Source: a bacterium (GTDB lineage: Bacteria > Patescibacteriota > Minisyncoccia > UBA6257 > UBA9933). From it: 54,979 nucleotides of DNA. Under the pieces are notes generated by a model, which was not told the DNA's origin, made no database searches, and was given only the letters and a program-made list of their open reading frames with translations. Shown here in pieces: positions 33,271-44,200 of the stretch; within the stretch, counting starts at the first letter, position 1, and every line of letters starts with the position of its first letter. Location of the stretch: the NCBI GenBank assembly GCA_021796335.1, contig JAJYHZ010000003.1:1-54979 (forward strand), given 5' to 3'. The position numbers and the translations under genes were made by a program.

Positions 33271-33299
33271 ATCAGAAAACGCCTCAGGCGTTTTCTGAT
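33271..33299. terminator. Bidirectional hairpin terminator between convergent genes
   Basis: ATCAGAAAACGCCT and AGGCGTTTTCTGAT (33271-33284, 33286-33299) form a 14-bp stem with A/T tracts at both ends. It serves the plus gene before it and the minus GreA-like gene after it. Confidence 0.85.
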
Positions 33300-33356
33300 T
33301 GGATAGGATTCTTCTCCCGCTAAGCGGGATCAGAATGGCAAATTAAAATTGTTTTT

Positions 33357-33815
33357 TTAATTGTTAATTATCTTGATTATTATAAATTCTTTTTTGTTTG
33401 TGCCAATTAGGCCAATGCGTTTTTCTCCGGATTTGGCACCCATTAAAATTTTCCCCAAGGGGGAATTATAAGAAATTGCTTTTCCGTCCGCAATAAAATA
33501 ACTTCCAATTTTTATATTTAGTTCTCTGTGTGATTCATCTTTATAAATAACTATACTGCCGATTCCAACTTTTCTACCTTTTGCCGGAGAAATTACCGCA
33601 GCTTTTCTTTTTATCTCTAATAATTCAGAAATGTTGCTGGCTAATTGATTTATTCGTCGAACACCTTCTTCAAAACCGAAATTGTCATGCCAGGTTTCCG
33701 AGGATTGGGTGGTGGCAAGGTGCTTGTCTTTTTGCGCTTCTTTTAATTTATTTTGTAATTTCGAAATAATTCTGTTCAGTTTTTCCAGATCTTTTTTTAA
33801 GAAATAGTAGTTCAT
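33357..33815 (-). CDS. GreA/GreB family transcription factor
   Basis: This is a 152-residue protein with an N-terminal coiled coil (LEKLNRIISKLQNKLKEAQK) and a C-terminal FKBP-like Gre domain (GIGSIVIYKDES, then AISYNSPLGKILMGAKSGEK). Gre factors insert the coiled coil into the RNA polymerase channel to rescue backtracked complexes. The coiled-coil tip acidic pair is not obvious, so it may be a Gre-like regulator without cleavage activity. Confidence 0.75.
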   Translation of the reverse strand: MNYYFLKKDLEKLNRIISKLQNKLKEAQKDKHLATTQSSETWHDNFGFEEGVRRINQLASNISELLEIKRKAAVISPAKGRKVGIGSIVIYKDESHRELNIKIGSYFIADGKAISYNSPLGKILMGAKSGEKRIGLIGTNKKEFIIIKIINN

Positions 33816-33907
33816 AAATTTTATTTTTGCCTACTATCACGCGTGATAGTAAACTTAAAATAATTTTTGTCAGTATTAATGGGGAATATCATTCGACTTT
33901 ATAATTT

Positions 33908-33932
33908 AAAAGGACCCGTTTGGGGTCCTTTT
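33908..33932 (-). terminator. Terminator behind rpmE
   Basis: AAAAGGACCC (33908-33917) and GGGTCCTTTT (33923-33932) form a perfect stem just downstream of the rpmE stop on the minus strand. Confidence 0.88.
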
Positions 33933-33935
33933 GGT

Positions 33936-34199
33936 TTACTTTATTTTCTTTGCTTTTTTTGCCGCTTTTTTCTCCGTTTTTTTTCTGACGGTAATCTTTG
34001 CTCCTTTTTCTTTTCTGGCTTTGAATTTTTCAACGCGTCCGGCAGTGTCAACCAGCTTTTCTTTCCCAGTGTAAAACGGATGGCACTTGTAGCAAATTTC
34101 AACACGAAGCTCTTTTTTGGTTGAGCCTACTGTAAATTCGTTGCCGCAGGCACAATGCACTTTGGCTTGATGATATTCTGGATGAATTCCTTTTTTCAT
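33936..34199 (-). CDS. rpmE: Ribosomal protein bL31
   Basis: This is an 87-residue large-subunit bridge protein of the Cys-containing type: [20 protein letters not shown], then [20 protein letters not shown]. The CxC and CxxC pairs can hold zinc. The final 25 residues are a Lys-rich extension. The upstream spacer holds a hairpin of CACAAAT words (about 34215-34255). Confidence 0.96.
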   Translation of the reverse strand: MKKGIHPEYHQAKVHCACGNEFTVGSTKKELRVEICYKCHPFYTGKEKLVDTAGRVEKFKARKEKGAKITVRKKTEKKAAKKAKKIK

Positions 34200-34552
34200 T
34201 TAATCGCGAATAATCACAAATTTGAACACAAATATCACGAATGTATATTTGTGAAATTTGCGACTTATTTATGTAAATTAGTGGAACAATTGTAGCAACA
34301 ATTGATACGCTTGACAAGAGGTTTGAGATGGCTATAATAATTTTATGCACGGTGAGGATTAAAAAAGATTAAGATTGAACATCCGAAATCAACATCTACC
34401 GTCCTAAGATTGGTGGATGTTTTAATTCACTTGTGCTGCACATTTAAAAATCGAGTAATAAATTGACCTATTCTATTCAGAATTTTTTTAGTTATCCCGA
34501 TATTTCATAGAGGTGGATTAACGTCGATTTCAATCTACGTTGATCTGTCTCT
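34200..34552 (+). promoter_or_regulatory. rpmE/16S intergenic region with consensus 16S promoter and structured leader
   Basis: TTGACA (34311-34316), a 16-base spacer and TATAAT (34333-34338) make a full-consensus promoter, expected for rRNA. The leader then runs about 205 bases. AACATCTACC/GGTGGATGTT (about 34391-34421) is a 10-bp terminator-like hairpin followed by TTTAATT. A smaller AACGT/ACGTT stem lies near the mature 5' end. On the left is a stem of ACAAATAT/ATATTTGTG words (34227-34254) ahead of rpmE. Confidence 0.8.
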
Positions 34553-36073
<1,521 letters not shown>

Positions 36074-36088
36074 ATTCAAGTGTCGTTC

Positions 36089-36107
36089 ATCTTGTCGAAG
36101 ACAAGAT
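36089..36107 (+). other. Post-16S hairpin
   Basis: ATCTTGTC, loop GAA, GACAAGAT directly after the mature 16S end. It is probably a processing or spacing hairpin. Another stem (ACGCGGAA/TTCCGCGT, 36138-36162) lies 30 bases further on. Confidence 0.55.
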
Positions 36108-36302
36108 CGCGGAAGGGCGCGAATAAAACGCGGACTGACGCGGAAAATTAAAAATTCCGCGTAGGTCTGTAATAAGTTTGCGTAAGTCAGCGTTCTCGCC
36201 TTCGACGAGATAGAAGGTGTTGATCGTGGAGCCTTTAAGTCACGATTTCGGGATGACTGAAAAAGTTCTGAAGGTTAAATTATATAGAAATAAGCACAAA
36301 TA

Positions 36303-36356
36303 TTTGCGTTATAAACGCAAAAATAAAAGACCCCTTTCATTTTGAGGGGTTTTTTA
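36303..36356 (+). terminator. Terminator of the 16S transcription unit
   Basis: A hairpin TTTGCGTT/AACGCAAA (36303-36321) precedes CCCCT (36331-36335), loop, AGGGG (36345-36349), and TTTTTTT. It closes the 16S transcript with no other rRNA gene inside. The 36108-36302 stretch holds no gene that I recognise. Confidence 0.9.
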
Positions 36357-36406
36357 TTAGAATTTAATTTAAGCTTTATAATTAAGTTTCGATTTTTAAA
36401 TTAATT

Positions 36407-36787
36407 ATGAAAATTTTATTGGTTGAAGATGATCCGTTTTTGTCTTCGCTTTTGAAAAATCGATTACAGAAAGAGGGGCTGGAAATTCTTTTGGCGCGGG
36501 ATGGAGAAGAGGCTATGAATTTTTTGAGAACGGCCGATCCGAATTTGGTTTTGCTGGATCTTATCCTTCCGAAGAAATCGGGTTTCGAAGTTATGGAGGA
36601 AATAAAATTAGATCCGCAAATCAGGAATAAAAATATTCCGATAATAGTTATCTCTAATTTGGGGCAGGAGGAGGATATTATAAAGGGAAAGCAGCTGGGG
36701 GCGATCGAATACTTTATAAAAGCGAAAACTTCAATCGATGATCTGGTTACAAAGATAAAAGAGTTTTTAACACAAAAAACCGCATAG
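36407..36787 (+). CDS. Single-domain response regulator (CheY-like)
   Basis: This is a 126-residue receiver domain without an output domain. VEDDPF is the acidic pocket, LVLLDLILPKKSGFEV carries the phosphorylated Asp (about residue 52), IVISN the conserved Ser, and FIKAKTS the Lys. It lies just ahead of the pilus genes, so a link to pilus control is plausible but not shown. No histidine kinase is in the window. Confidence 0.93.
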   Translation: MKILLVEDDPFLSSLLKNRLQKEGLEILLARDGEEAMNFLRTADPNLVLLDLILPKKSGFEVMEEIKLDPQIRNKNIPIIVISNLGQEEDIIKGKQLGAIEYFIKAKTSIDDLVTKIKEFLTQKTA

Positions 36788-36797
36788 CCGGTTTTTT
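36775..36797 (+). terminator. Terminator after the response regulator
   Basis: AAAAACCG (36775-36782), loop, CGGTTTTTTT (36789-36798), overlapping the stop codon. Confidence 0.88.
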
Positions 36798-36918
36798 TGT
36801 GAATTGTGATAGCCGGAGGAATTATCCACATTTATTTAAGTGTAATCTTTATGTATAATAATTATCAAAATTTGAGGAAAGGTCGAAGGGAATTTGAGCG
36901 GGAAAATTTTTTATAAAA

Positions 36919-37488
36919 ATGATTAATCAAAGAAAATCGGACGAAGTTTTGGCAAAGGGATTTACATTACTAGAACTTTTGATAGTTATCGCGATTTTGG
37001 CAATTCTGGCGACCGCAGTTGTTCTGGTTTTGAATCCGGCCCAATATTTGGCTCAGAGCCGAGATACGCAAAGGATGAACGATCTGGATACGGTAAAAAA
37101 TGCGATAAATTTGTATTTGGCTACGGCAACGAGCGTAAGCTGGACGCCGGTTACTTCTTGTGATCTTTCGGCGGTTGCTTCATGTACTAATCCTCCGACT
37201 GGCTGGACAATTGGTAGCGCAAGCACAAGCACGGCTATCAACGGCACGGGTTGGATAAATGTTCCGTTTAACGCATTACCTAACGGTTCTCCGCTGTCCA
37301 AACTTCCGTTGGATCCGGTAAACGGAATATCGGGAGGCGTTACATATTATTACGGATATAAGAGTTCGGCATCGCAAACGTTTAAATTAGTGGGAAAATT
37401 GGAAAGCTCCAAGTACAGTCCGCTTATGTCGACTGACGGAGGAACCGATAATAATTGGTATGAGGTTGGAACAGATATGAGTCTTTAA
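36919..37488 (+). CDS. Type IV pilin, major-pilin-like
   Basis: This is a 189-residue prepilin with a short basic leader ending KG, then FTLLELLIVIAILAILAT. The peptidase site precedes Phe+1, and Glu is at +5, as needed for assembly. The helix is followed by a globular domain with two Cys and a typical C-terminal segment (SPLMSTDGGTDNNWYEVGTD). It has its own terminator, a common arrangement for an abundant pilin ahead of pilB/pilC. Confidence 0.9.
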   Translation: MINQRKSDEVLAKGFTLLELLIVIAILAILATAVVLVLNPAQYLAQSRDTQRMNDLDTVKNAINLYLATATSVSWTPVTSCDLSAVASCTNPPTGWTIGSASTSTAINGTGWINVPFNALPNGSPLSKLPLDPVNGISGGVTYYYGYKSSASQTFKLVGKLESSKYSPLMSTDGGTDNNWYEVGTDMSL

Positions 37489-37497
37489 TTAAACTTT

Positions 37498-37525
37498 AAA
37501 AACGTCCCTTAAAGGGGCGTTTTTG
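37498..37525 (+). terminator. Terminator after the pilin gene
   Basis: AAAAACGTCCC and GGGGCGTTTTT (37498-37508, 37514-37525), one mismatch, ending in Ts. Confidence 0.88.
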
Positions 37526-37656
37526 ATTGCGTGAAAAATTTAGTGATTGTATAATAACTAACGAGTAGGCATGAATCACCAGCCTGATAAAAACAAATGC
37601 GAATTAGCACTAAAAATATATTCGTGATTGACAGTAATTTATTTTCGTAAATTTTT

Positions 37657-39369
37657 ATGTTGCAACTTCCGCCGGAAAAACTGAAAGAAATATTATTAAA
37701 TGAAAATCTCGTCAGTTCCGATAAATTCGATGAGATTTTAAAAGAATCGGAAAGGCTGAACCAAAGAATTGAAGATATCTTGGTTTCCAAGGGAATTATT
37801 TCTTTTGACTATCTTTATAATTTGCTCTCAAATTATTTGGGAGTCCCTTTGATTGATCTGGGAGCGAGCGGAGCCATCGATGAATCGGTTTTGAACAAGT
37901 TAAGTCTGGATTTGGCAAGGCAAAAAAAGGTCATTATTTTCAAAAACGAGGGAGACGGGGAAATCGGAGCGGCGATGGAAGATCCGAGCGATTTGAAAAC
38001 CATCGAATTTTTAGAGCGGCATTTAAAAGCAAGAATCAGGCCGTATTTGGCCAAGCCGAGCGACCTGGAAAAAGGTTTCGCGATTTACAACAGGGAATTG
38101 ACGGAAGATTTCAAAAAGATCATCGAGGAAAACATCAAGAATAGCCTTCAGATCAAGAACGAAAAAATAGAACAAGTGGCGATGACCGTCCCTATTGTGG
38201 CAATTGTCGATAATTTCATCTCATACGCCAATTCTTTAAAAGCTTCGGATATTCACATCGAGGTGCTGGATGACACTGTTTTGGTGCGATTTCGAATCGA
38301 TGGGATTCTGCATGAAATAACCAAAATTCCGAAAGAAATCGATGCTTCGATATTGGCGCGTATAAAACTTTTGGCGGGACTCAAAATCGACGAGCATTAC
38401 AAACCGCAGGATGGTCGTTTTAAATTTACGGCGGGAGAAGAAAAAATCGACGTGCGCGTTTCGATAATGCCGACGCTTTACGGTGAGAAAACCGAAATGC
38501 GTTTATTACCGGCTGCGCAAAAACCGCTTTCACTGCAGGAAATTGGGATGCTGGACGATATGGCCGATACCATCAGAGAAAATTTGAAAAAAAGTTTCGG
38601 AATGCTCTTAATTTGCGGCCCGACTGGATCCGGAAAAACGACAACTTTGTATTCGATTTTAAATATAATCAATAAACCGGAGGTCAATATAGTTACTATA
38701 GAAGATCCGATTGAATACAACATCAAATACGTGAATCAAACCCAGATTAATCCGCAAGCCGGAATAACTTTCGCAAACGCGCTTCGTGCGTTCCTGAGGC
38801 AGGATCCGAATATCATCATGGTCGGTGAAATCCGCGACGAAGAAACCGCGGAAATTTCCGTGCATGCCGCTTTGACTGGGCATTTGCTTTTATCAAGCTT
38901 GCACACGAACAATTCCGCCTCGGTCATTCCGAGATTGGTTGATATGAAAGTTCCGCCTTTTTTGATTTCCGCCGTTTTGAATGTGGCGATGGCGCAAAGA
39001 TTGGTTAGAAAAATCTGCCTGAATTGCATTGAATCCGTAACGCCCACTCCGGAAATAATTCAAGGCATACAGAAACAAGCCGAAGAAATGGGATTGTCAA
39101 ATAAAGTCAATCCCCCGAAAATTTTATTCCATGGAAAGGGATGTTCGGTTTGCAACGGAACCGGTTATCAGGGAAGAATCGGGATTTTTGAGATTTTAAG
39201 CGTGGATAACGACGTAAGGGAATTAATAAACAGCCCGGAATTTTCTCTGGATGACTTGGATAATTTGTTAAAAAAGAAGGGAATGACTACAATGTTTGAA
39301 GACGGCTTTCGAAAGGCCGAATTGGGGATGACAACAATCGAAGAAGTGTTCAGGGTTATAAGAGAATAA
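37657..39369 (+). CDS. pilB: Type IV pilus extension ATPase PilB
   Basis: This is a 570-residue GspE/PilB ATPase that drives pilin polymerisation at the inner membrane. The N-terminal MshEN-type domain is visible (GIISFDYLYNLLSNYLGVPL). Walker A is CGPTGSGKTTTL, the Asp box VTIEDPIEY, Walker B IIMVGEIRDEETAE, and the His box LSSLHTNNSAS. The late CLNC...CSVCNGTGYQGR is the zinc motif. pilC follows 76 bases later. No pilT-like retraction ATPase is in the window. Confidence 0.96.
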   Translation: MLQLPPEKLKEILLNENLVSSDKFDEILKESERLNQRIEDILVSKGIISFDYLYNLLSNYLGVPLIDLGASGAIDESVLNKLSLDLARQKKVIIFKNEGDGEIGAAMEDPSDLKTIEFLERHLKARIRPYLAKPSDLEKGFAIYNRELTEDFKKIIEENIKNSLQIKNEKIEQVAMTVPIVAIVDNFISYANSLKASDIHIEVLDDTVLVRFRIDGILHEITKIPKEIDASILARIKLLAGLKIDEHYKPQDGRFKFTAGEEKIDVRVSIMPTLYGEKTEMRLLPAAQKPLSLQEIGMLDDMADTIRENLKKSFGMLLICGPTGSGKTTTLYSILNIINKPEVNIVTIEDPIEYNIKYVNQTQINPQAGITFANALRAFLRQDPNIIMVGEIRDEETAEISVHAALTGHLLLSSLHTNNSASVIPRLVDMKVPPFLISAVLNVAMAQRLVRKICLNCIESVTPTPEIIQGIQKQAEEMGLSNKVNPPKILFHGKGCSVCNGTGYQGRIGIFEILSVDNDVRELINSPEFSLDDLDNLLKKKGMTTMFEDGFRKAELGMTTIEEVFRVIRE

Positions 39370-39445
39370 AATAAGTTCATAGTCTTTAGTATTCGGATTT
39401 TAATTAAAACTTAAGATTAACAACTAATTACTAATAACTATTCAG

Positions 39446-40654
39446 ATGAAATTTCACTATATCGCTTCGGAGGCGAATGGAAAAATTAAGGAGGGGGAAA
39501 TGGAGGCAAACGGGGTTGCGGAGGTTCTGGAATTTTTATCGGCGGAAGGACTCAAGCCCGTTTCTTTAAAAAAAGAAGAAGAATCTGTCGTGAAAAAATG
39601 GCATCTTTTTGAATCGTCGATTTCCGCAAGCGACAAGATTTTTCTGACCAAATATTTATCATTAATGTTGAGGATCGGAAGTGATTTATTCAAGGCTGTC
39701 GATATTTTGATTTCAGATTTTGACAAAGAGTCGGTAAGGTCATTTCTGTTTGAAGTCAGGGATAATTTAAGTAAAGGACAGCCGTTTCATGTCGCCTTTG
39801 AAAAATATCCAAAATATTTTTCTCCTGTTTTCGTTAATTTAGTGAGAGCGGGTGAAGTTTCGGGAAGTTTGGATAAAACTTTTGAAAAATTAAGCGAGAC
39901 TTTGCAGAAAGATCAGGAGCTAAGCCATGAGGTCCGAGCAGCTTTGACATACCCGATTTTGCTTGTCATCGTTTCGGTCTTAATAGTATTTTTCATTTCC
40001 ACATTCGCTTTACCGAAGATTGCGAAATTATTCACGGACAGCGGATTCGAACCGCCTCTTTTTTCAAAAATAGTTTTTGCAATCGGTTTATTTTTGAACC
40101 AATATTTCTTAATTATTTTAGCCGTTGTCATCGGCTTGGTTGTCGCTTTCTGGCTTCTGATGACCCAAACAGTCGCTTTTAAAAAAATATTCCAAAGGTT
40201 TATAAGGAAATTGCCCTTGATCGGGCCGTTATTGAAAAAAATCGCTTTGCAGCGATTTGCCGTAACTTTTGCGTCACTGTTGTCTTCTGGCTTGCCGATT
40301 TTGAAATCTTTGGAAATTACCGCCAATGCTGTGGGCGATGAGGAACTGAAGGAATCTTTGATTCGTATCGCCGATGAGGGGATAGCCAAGGGATTGACGA
40401 TAGGAGAAGCTTTCAAAAAAGAACCGGCCTTTCCGAAAATCATATCGAATTTCGTTTCGATTTCGGAAAAAAGCGGGAATCTTTCCGGCATTCTGTTTAC
40501 AATCTCTGATTTTTACGAGATTGAAATAAAATCTTCCATAAAAGTTCTTATTTCTTTTTTGGAGCCGATTCTTTTGTTGTTTATCGGTATTATTGTCGGA
40601 ACGATTGCTTTGGCGGTTATCGTACCGGTTTATCAATTAGTGGGAAAGTTCTAA
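39446..40654 (+). CDS. pilC: Type IV pilus platform protein PilC
   Basis: This is a 402-residue GspF-type inner-membrane protein with an N-terminal cytoplasmic part (KFHYIASEANGKIKEGEMEA), two repeated T2SSF domains (each around FLTKYLSLMLRIG and FAVTFASLLSSGLPI) and three membrane helices. It should form the rotor-like platform contacted by PilB. The domain order and length match the family. Confidence 0.96.
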   Translation: MKFHYIASEANGKIKEGEMEANGVAEVLEFLSAEGLKPVSLKKEEESVVKKWHLFESSISASDKIFLTKYLSLMLRIGSDLFKAVDILISDFDKESVRSFLFEVRDNLSKGQPFHVAFEKYPKYFSPVFVNLVRAGEVSGSLDKTFEKLSETLQKDQELSHEVRAALTYPILLVIVSVLIVFFISTFALPKIAKLFTDSGFEPPLFSKIVFAIGLFLNQYFLIILAVVIGLVVAFWLLMTQTVAFKKIFQRFIRKLPLIGPLLKKIALQRFAVTFASLLSSGLPILKSLEITANAVGDEELKESLIRIADEGIAKGLTIGEAFKKEPAFPKIISNFVSISEKSGNLSGILFTISDFYEIEIKSSIKVLISFLEPILLLFIGIIVGTIALAVIVPVYQLVGKF

Positions 40655-40690
40655 ATTAAAAATCGGAGTATTGAAAATCGAAAGATTAAA

Positions 40691-41221
40691 ATGCGTGAAA
40701 TCAAATACAATAGAAGAAAAAAACAAGAAAATTTCAATTATTCAAATTTTCAATCTTGCAATTTGAATGGCGGTTTTACCCTGGTTGAAACAGTGCTTGT
40801 GATCGTCATTGTCGCGATTTTGGCGACTTTTGCGAGTTTCAATCTTTACGGTTCTTACCAAAATCAGCAATTGCAAAGCGATGCGGAAGAAATCGCTTAT
40901 GCGCTGCGCGGAGCTAGAGACAATTCCGTAAATCAAAAAAATTCCGACGAGTGGGGCGTTCATTTTGACAATGCCGCCAGCCCGACCGGATTTTTCGCCG
41001 TCTTTGAGGGTGCGAATTACGCTTCCGGAAAAAATATCGTCCGTACGAATTTAAGTTCTTCCGTAATTTTTAAAAATCCGCCCGTAGCCAGTTCGACTGA
41101 TATAATTTTTTCGAAAATGGCCGGATTGCCGTCAAGCGCCGCTTCCATTATAATCTCTTTAAATAATTCCTCATCCACCAAGGCAATAACAGTCAATTCG
41201 AGCGGAGAAATAAGTTATTAA
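40691..41221 (+). CDS. Minor pilin, GspH-like
   Basis: This is a 176-residue prepilin-type protein with a long leader ending NGG, then FTLVETVLVIVIVAILATFA. The cleavage site and Glu+5 are intact. The body DAEEIAYALRGARDNSVNQK resembles GspH/FimT pseudopilins, which start the pilus tip. It lies 3 bases before the giant pilin-like gene. Confidence 0.82.
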   Translation: MREIKYNRRKKQENFNYSNFQSCNLNGGFTLVETVLVIVIVAILATFASFNLYGSYQNQQLQSDAEEIAYALRGARDNSVNQKNSDEWGVHFDNAASPTGFFAVFEGANYASGKNIVRTNLSSSVIFKNPPVASSTDIIFSKMAGLPSSAASIIISLNNSSSTKAITVNSSGEISY

Positions 41222-41224
41222 AAA

Positions 41225-44200
41225 ATGAAAAATCAAAACGGCCAGTCGTTAATGGAGATTTTAATAGGTCTGACCATCGGGGCCGCCGTAATAGGCGGAG
41301 TTTCCGCTTTAATTGCCGTCAATATGAGAAGTTCTTCCGACGCGAATTTGATACAAACAGCATCTAATCTGGCGCAGGATGAATTGAACTTGGTAAAATC
41401 GTCGGCGCAATCCGATTGGCACACGGTTTACAATCTGCAAAAAGGGGAAAACAGTCCCTATTATTTTTCGACTTCGACGGCAACCACTTCTTCTTCGACA
41501 CCTTATGATTTTTCCGGCGGGACTTTTGCAAGTACGACAATGAGCGGATCAAGCGTCGTGCTTCAGATAGAATCGCCGAACAATTTCGGTTCCGGAGCAG
41601 ACGGACCTCTGACTATCGCGCCTTCCGCGAATTATAATATAAATACGGACCAGAATTCCGATGCTAATAACAGCGATCCGGAAAAAGGAAATCGCACTTG
41701 CGCGGACGGAGCCGTATATGATGTCAATTCTTTGACTTCAAATTCCGCGACTTTGGCTTCAACTCCGGCAGCCGGCTGTCTGGTCCCGAATGATCTGGTT
41801 TTATTGATTAATGAGCAGGGCAACAGCGGTTCAACGGTTAATGTTGGTAATTACGAAATTTTGTCAGTGAATTCAGTTTCGGGTAATGTTGTTAATTTGA
41901 CCCAAAACAAAAAGTACTATGGCAGCGGAAATAGTGATAATATTGGCGATTGGAAATCTATTTCAAGTGACGACGAATCGACTTTAGCGATTAAAACAGA
42001 TGGCACTCTTTGGGCTTGGGGCGGTAACTGGGATGGTGGATTAGGATTAGGATCGGGGTCAAACATTTATTATTATTCACCTGTTCAAGTCGGTACTGAT
42101 AGCCATTGGGAATCAGTTTCATTGGGAGGCACTTACAGCAGTAAAACTGATAATTTCACTTTGGCAATTAAAACAGATGGCACTCTTTGGGCCTGGGGCA
42201 GTAACAATTATGGACAATTAGGCATAGGAAATACCGTTAATCAATTTTCTCCGGTTGAAGTTGGAACGTCTACTGATTGGAAATCGGTTTCAGCGGGAGA
42301 AGGATTTACTTTAGCAATCAAAACAGACGGCACTCTTTGGGCATGGGGAATTAACGATTGGGGTCAGTTGGGATTGGGTAATAATACGAACTACAATACT
42401 CCGCAACAGGTGGGAACGTCCGCAAATTGGGGGTCAATTTCAGCTGGAGAAAGTTCTAATTGGTGGGTAGGACATGGTTTTGCCTTGGCAACTAAAACAG
42501 ATGGCACTCTTTGGGCTTGGGGATACAATGGAAACGGTCAATTAGGTTTGGGGAATACTAATTCCTATTCTACGCCGCAGCAGGTGGGAACATCCACAAA
42601 CTGGAAGTCAATTTCAGCAGGAGATAATTTTTCTTTAGCGATTAAAACCGATGATACTTTATGGGCTTGGGGATTGAATAATACTGGGCAACTAGGTTTA
42701 GATAATCAAATAAATTATACTTCTCCGCAACAAGTAGGTAACGAGATAAACTGGCAATCAGCTTCAGCTGGAGATGCATTTTCATTGGCAATTAAAACAG
42801 ATGGCACTCTTTGGGCTTGGGGAGGAAATGGTTATGGTCAGCTTGGTTTAGGCAATACCGTTAATCAACTTTTGCCGGTCCAAGTCGGGACAAATAATAA
42901 TTGGCAATTTGCTTTGGCGAGTGGAAACGATTTTTATGATAACTATAGCAGTTCTTCAGCTTTGGGCTCTTCTTTTGCAATCCAAGCCGATAATGTTTTA
43001 TGGGTTTGGGGATCAAATAACGTCGGTCAATTGGGTTTGGGTATTCAGGCAAGCCAACAGTTGCCAACCCCTTTGCCTTACCAAAAAATAATTTTGCAAA
43101 GAATTCCGCAATACACTGATGTTACGGTAAATAGCGGAGGCAGTTTGACTGCCAACACCTGGAGTGGAACTGACGGCGGAATTCTGGCGTTTTTTGCCAA
43201 TGGGAAAATAACTATTGCGGGCAATATCAACATGCAGGGAAATGGGTACAGAACTTTTCCCGATACCGGCAGTTCTTATAGTAGCTTCGGTTCAGGAGAA
43301 TCGCGTTCTGGGCCTGGACTTTTAGAGTCGGGCGCCAATAACGACGGCGGTGGCGGCGGTGGGTATTTTTGGGATATTGGTTCTTATGATAGTAACTATT
43401 CCGGCGGGGGAGGTTACGGTATGCCGGGCGCTGACGGATTAGAAGGCAAAGGTGGAAATCAATACGGAAGTCAAACTTTGTCTTCCCAGATATTTTTGGG
43501 AAGCGCCGGCGGAGCTTATGATGGAGGAGGAGAGCCGCCTTGCTATAATACTTATTATTCCGGAGGAAATGGAGGAGGAATAGTTTTAATTAAAGGAAAT
43601 AACATTTCCATAAGCGGAGCAATTAATAATAGCGGAGGCAATGTTAATTGTCCTGATCCCGGAACCGGTTCCGGAGGATCAATTTACTTAGAAGGCAGTT
43701 CAATTGATGTTGGAAATAAAATAGTGACAGCAATAGCGGGGACAGGCGGAACTACCGGAGGAGTGGGCAGAATACATATAAAATACGGGACATTAAATGG
43801 AACCACGAACCCAAGCGCCTTTATGGAACATGGCTTTTATTATCCGGTCGGAACTTATACTTCAAGCATAATTGATACGCTTAAAAATAATTCAACCGCT
43901 GTTTTCAGCTGGAATGTTACTTTAAACGGAAACAGTTCCATTACCATGCAAGCGCGCGGAGCAAACAGTAATTCCGGAGTTTCATCAAAGCAATGGTGCT
44001 CCGTTACAAACGGAGGGGACATCTTAAGTTTGGGCAGTTCCTGCGCCGACCCCAACAGCAGGTACTTCCAGTTCAAGGCCACTTTATACGCTTCAAGCGA
44101 CAGAACGCAAACGCCTTATTTAAATTCGGTCGCCATAAATAATTTTTACCAGTCCAATTTTATTGCCGGAAAAGAATCGGTCAATATGAACGGGACAATT

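Noticed and set aside
41989-43012. Regular repeats suggesting a CRISPR array
   Set aside because: The repeats are in frame, coding for RCC1 blades, with conserved sequence between them. No cas genes are present.
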